DNA from: Desulfobacter sp.
Lineage (GTDB): Bacteria > Desulfobacterota > Desulfobacteria > Desulfobacterales > Desulfobacteraceae
Direction of reading: 5' to 3'
DNA: 5,543 bases
NCBI GenBank assembly: GCA_030145005.1
Contig: JAQYWJ010000150.1
Span: 1-5,543, forward strand
Part shown: piece by piece, positions 5,543 through 5,543 of the stretch
Position numbering within the stretch: position 1 is the first letter of the stretch
Layout of the letters: every line of letters begins with the position of its first letter
Made by a program: the position numbers and the translations under genes
Notes under the pieces: generated by a model
The model's input: the letters and a program-made list of their open reading frames with translations, nothing else
What the model was told of the DNA's origin: nothing
The model's database searches: none

Positions 5543-5543
5543 C

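Noticed and set aside
1..5543. CRISPR array, tRNA, rRNA or integrase attachment site
   Set aside because: No regularly spaced direct repeats, cloverleaf-like segments or rRNA-like sequence were seen on either strand.

Overview
The window looks like chromosomal DNA of a mesophilic deltaproteobacterium. A sulfate reducer of the Desulfobacterales (Desulfobacter/Desulfobacula type) is my best guess. The reasons are a long PPi-type phosphofructokinase, an FtsY with a long acidic A domain, moderate GC content and a long imperfect intergenic palindrome. The taxonomy is inference from protein style only; no ribosomal RNA or other strong marker is present.

Layout. Positions 1-127 (+) are the right end of an IS200/IS605-type (tnpB/IS1341-group) element: a chain of hairpins, the probable last codons of tnpB, a 13-bp terminal hairpin and a terminal TTGAC. 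The element stops 2 bp from the stop codon of the convergent gene pfp (130-2226, -), a 698-residue pyrophosphate-dependent phosphofructokinase. Upstream of pfp on the same strand is a 186-bp gap holding a ~100-bp imperfect inverted repeat (2279-2380). Next is a 471-residue GGDEF protein (2413-3828, -) with an intact GGEEF active site and an inhibitory RxxD site. A 218-bp AT-rich divergent region with a 7-bp inverted repeat separates it from ftsY (4047-5327, +), the SRP receptor GTPase, which starts with GTG. At the right edge, convergent with ftsY, is the 3' end of a ThiF/MoeB/HesA-type gene (5411-5542, -).

The chromosomal genes do not form one pathway: PPi glycolysis, c-di-GMP signalling, membrane-protein targeting and an E1-like enzyme lie side by side. 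dgc and pfp are co-oriented, but the repeat between them could work as a terminator or processing site.

The most interesting item is the transposon boundary. If the element makes a TnpB guide RNA (omega RNA), its guide would be the first ~16-20 bases of flanking DNA. Those bases cover the stop and last codons of pfp, on the strand antisense to pfp mRNA. This fits the known homing logic of TnpB and also raises the possibility of an effect on pfp mRNA. I see no wholly new multi-gene system, no CRISPR array, no tRNA or rRNA and no recognisable riboswitch.
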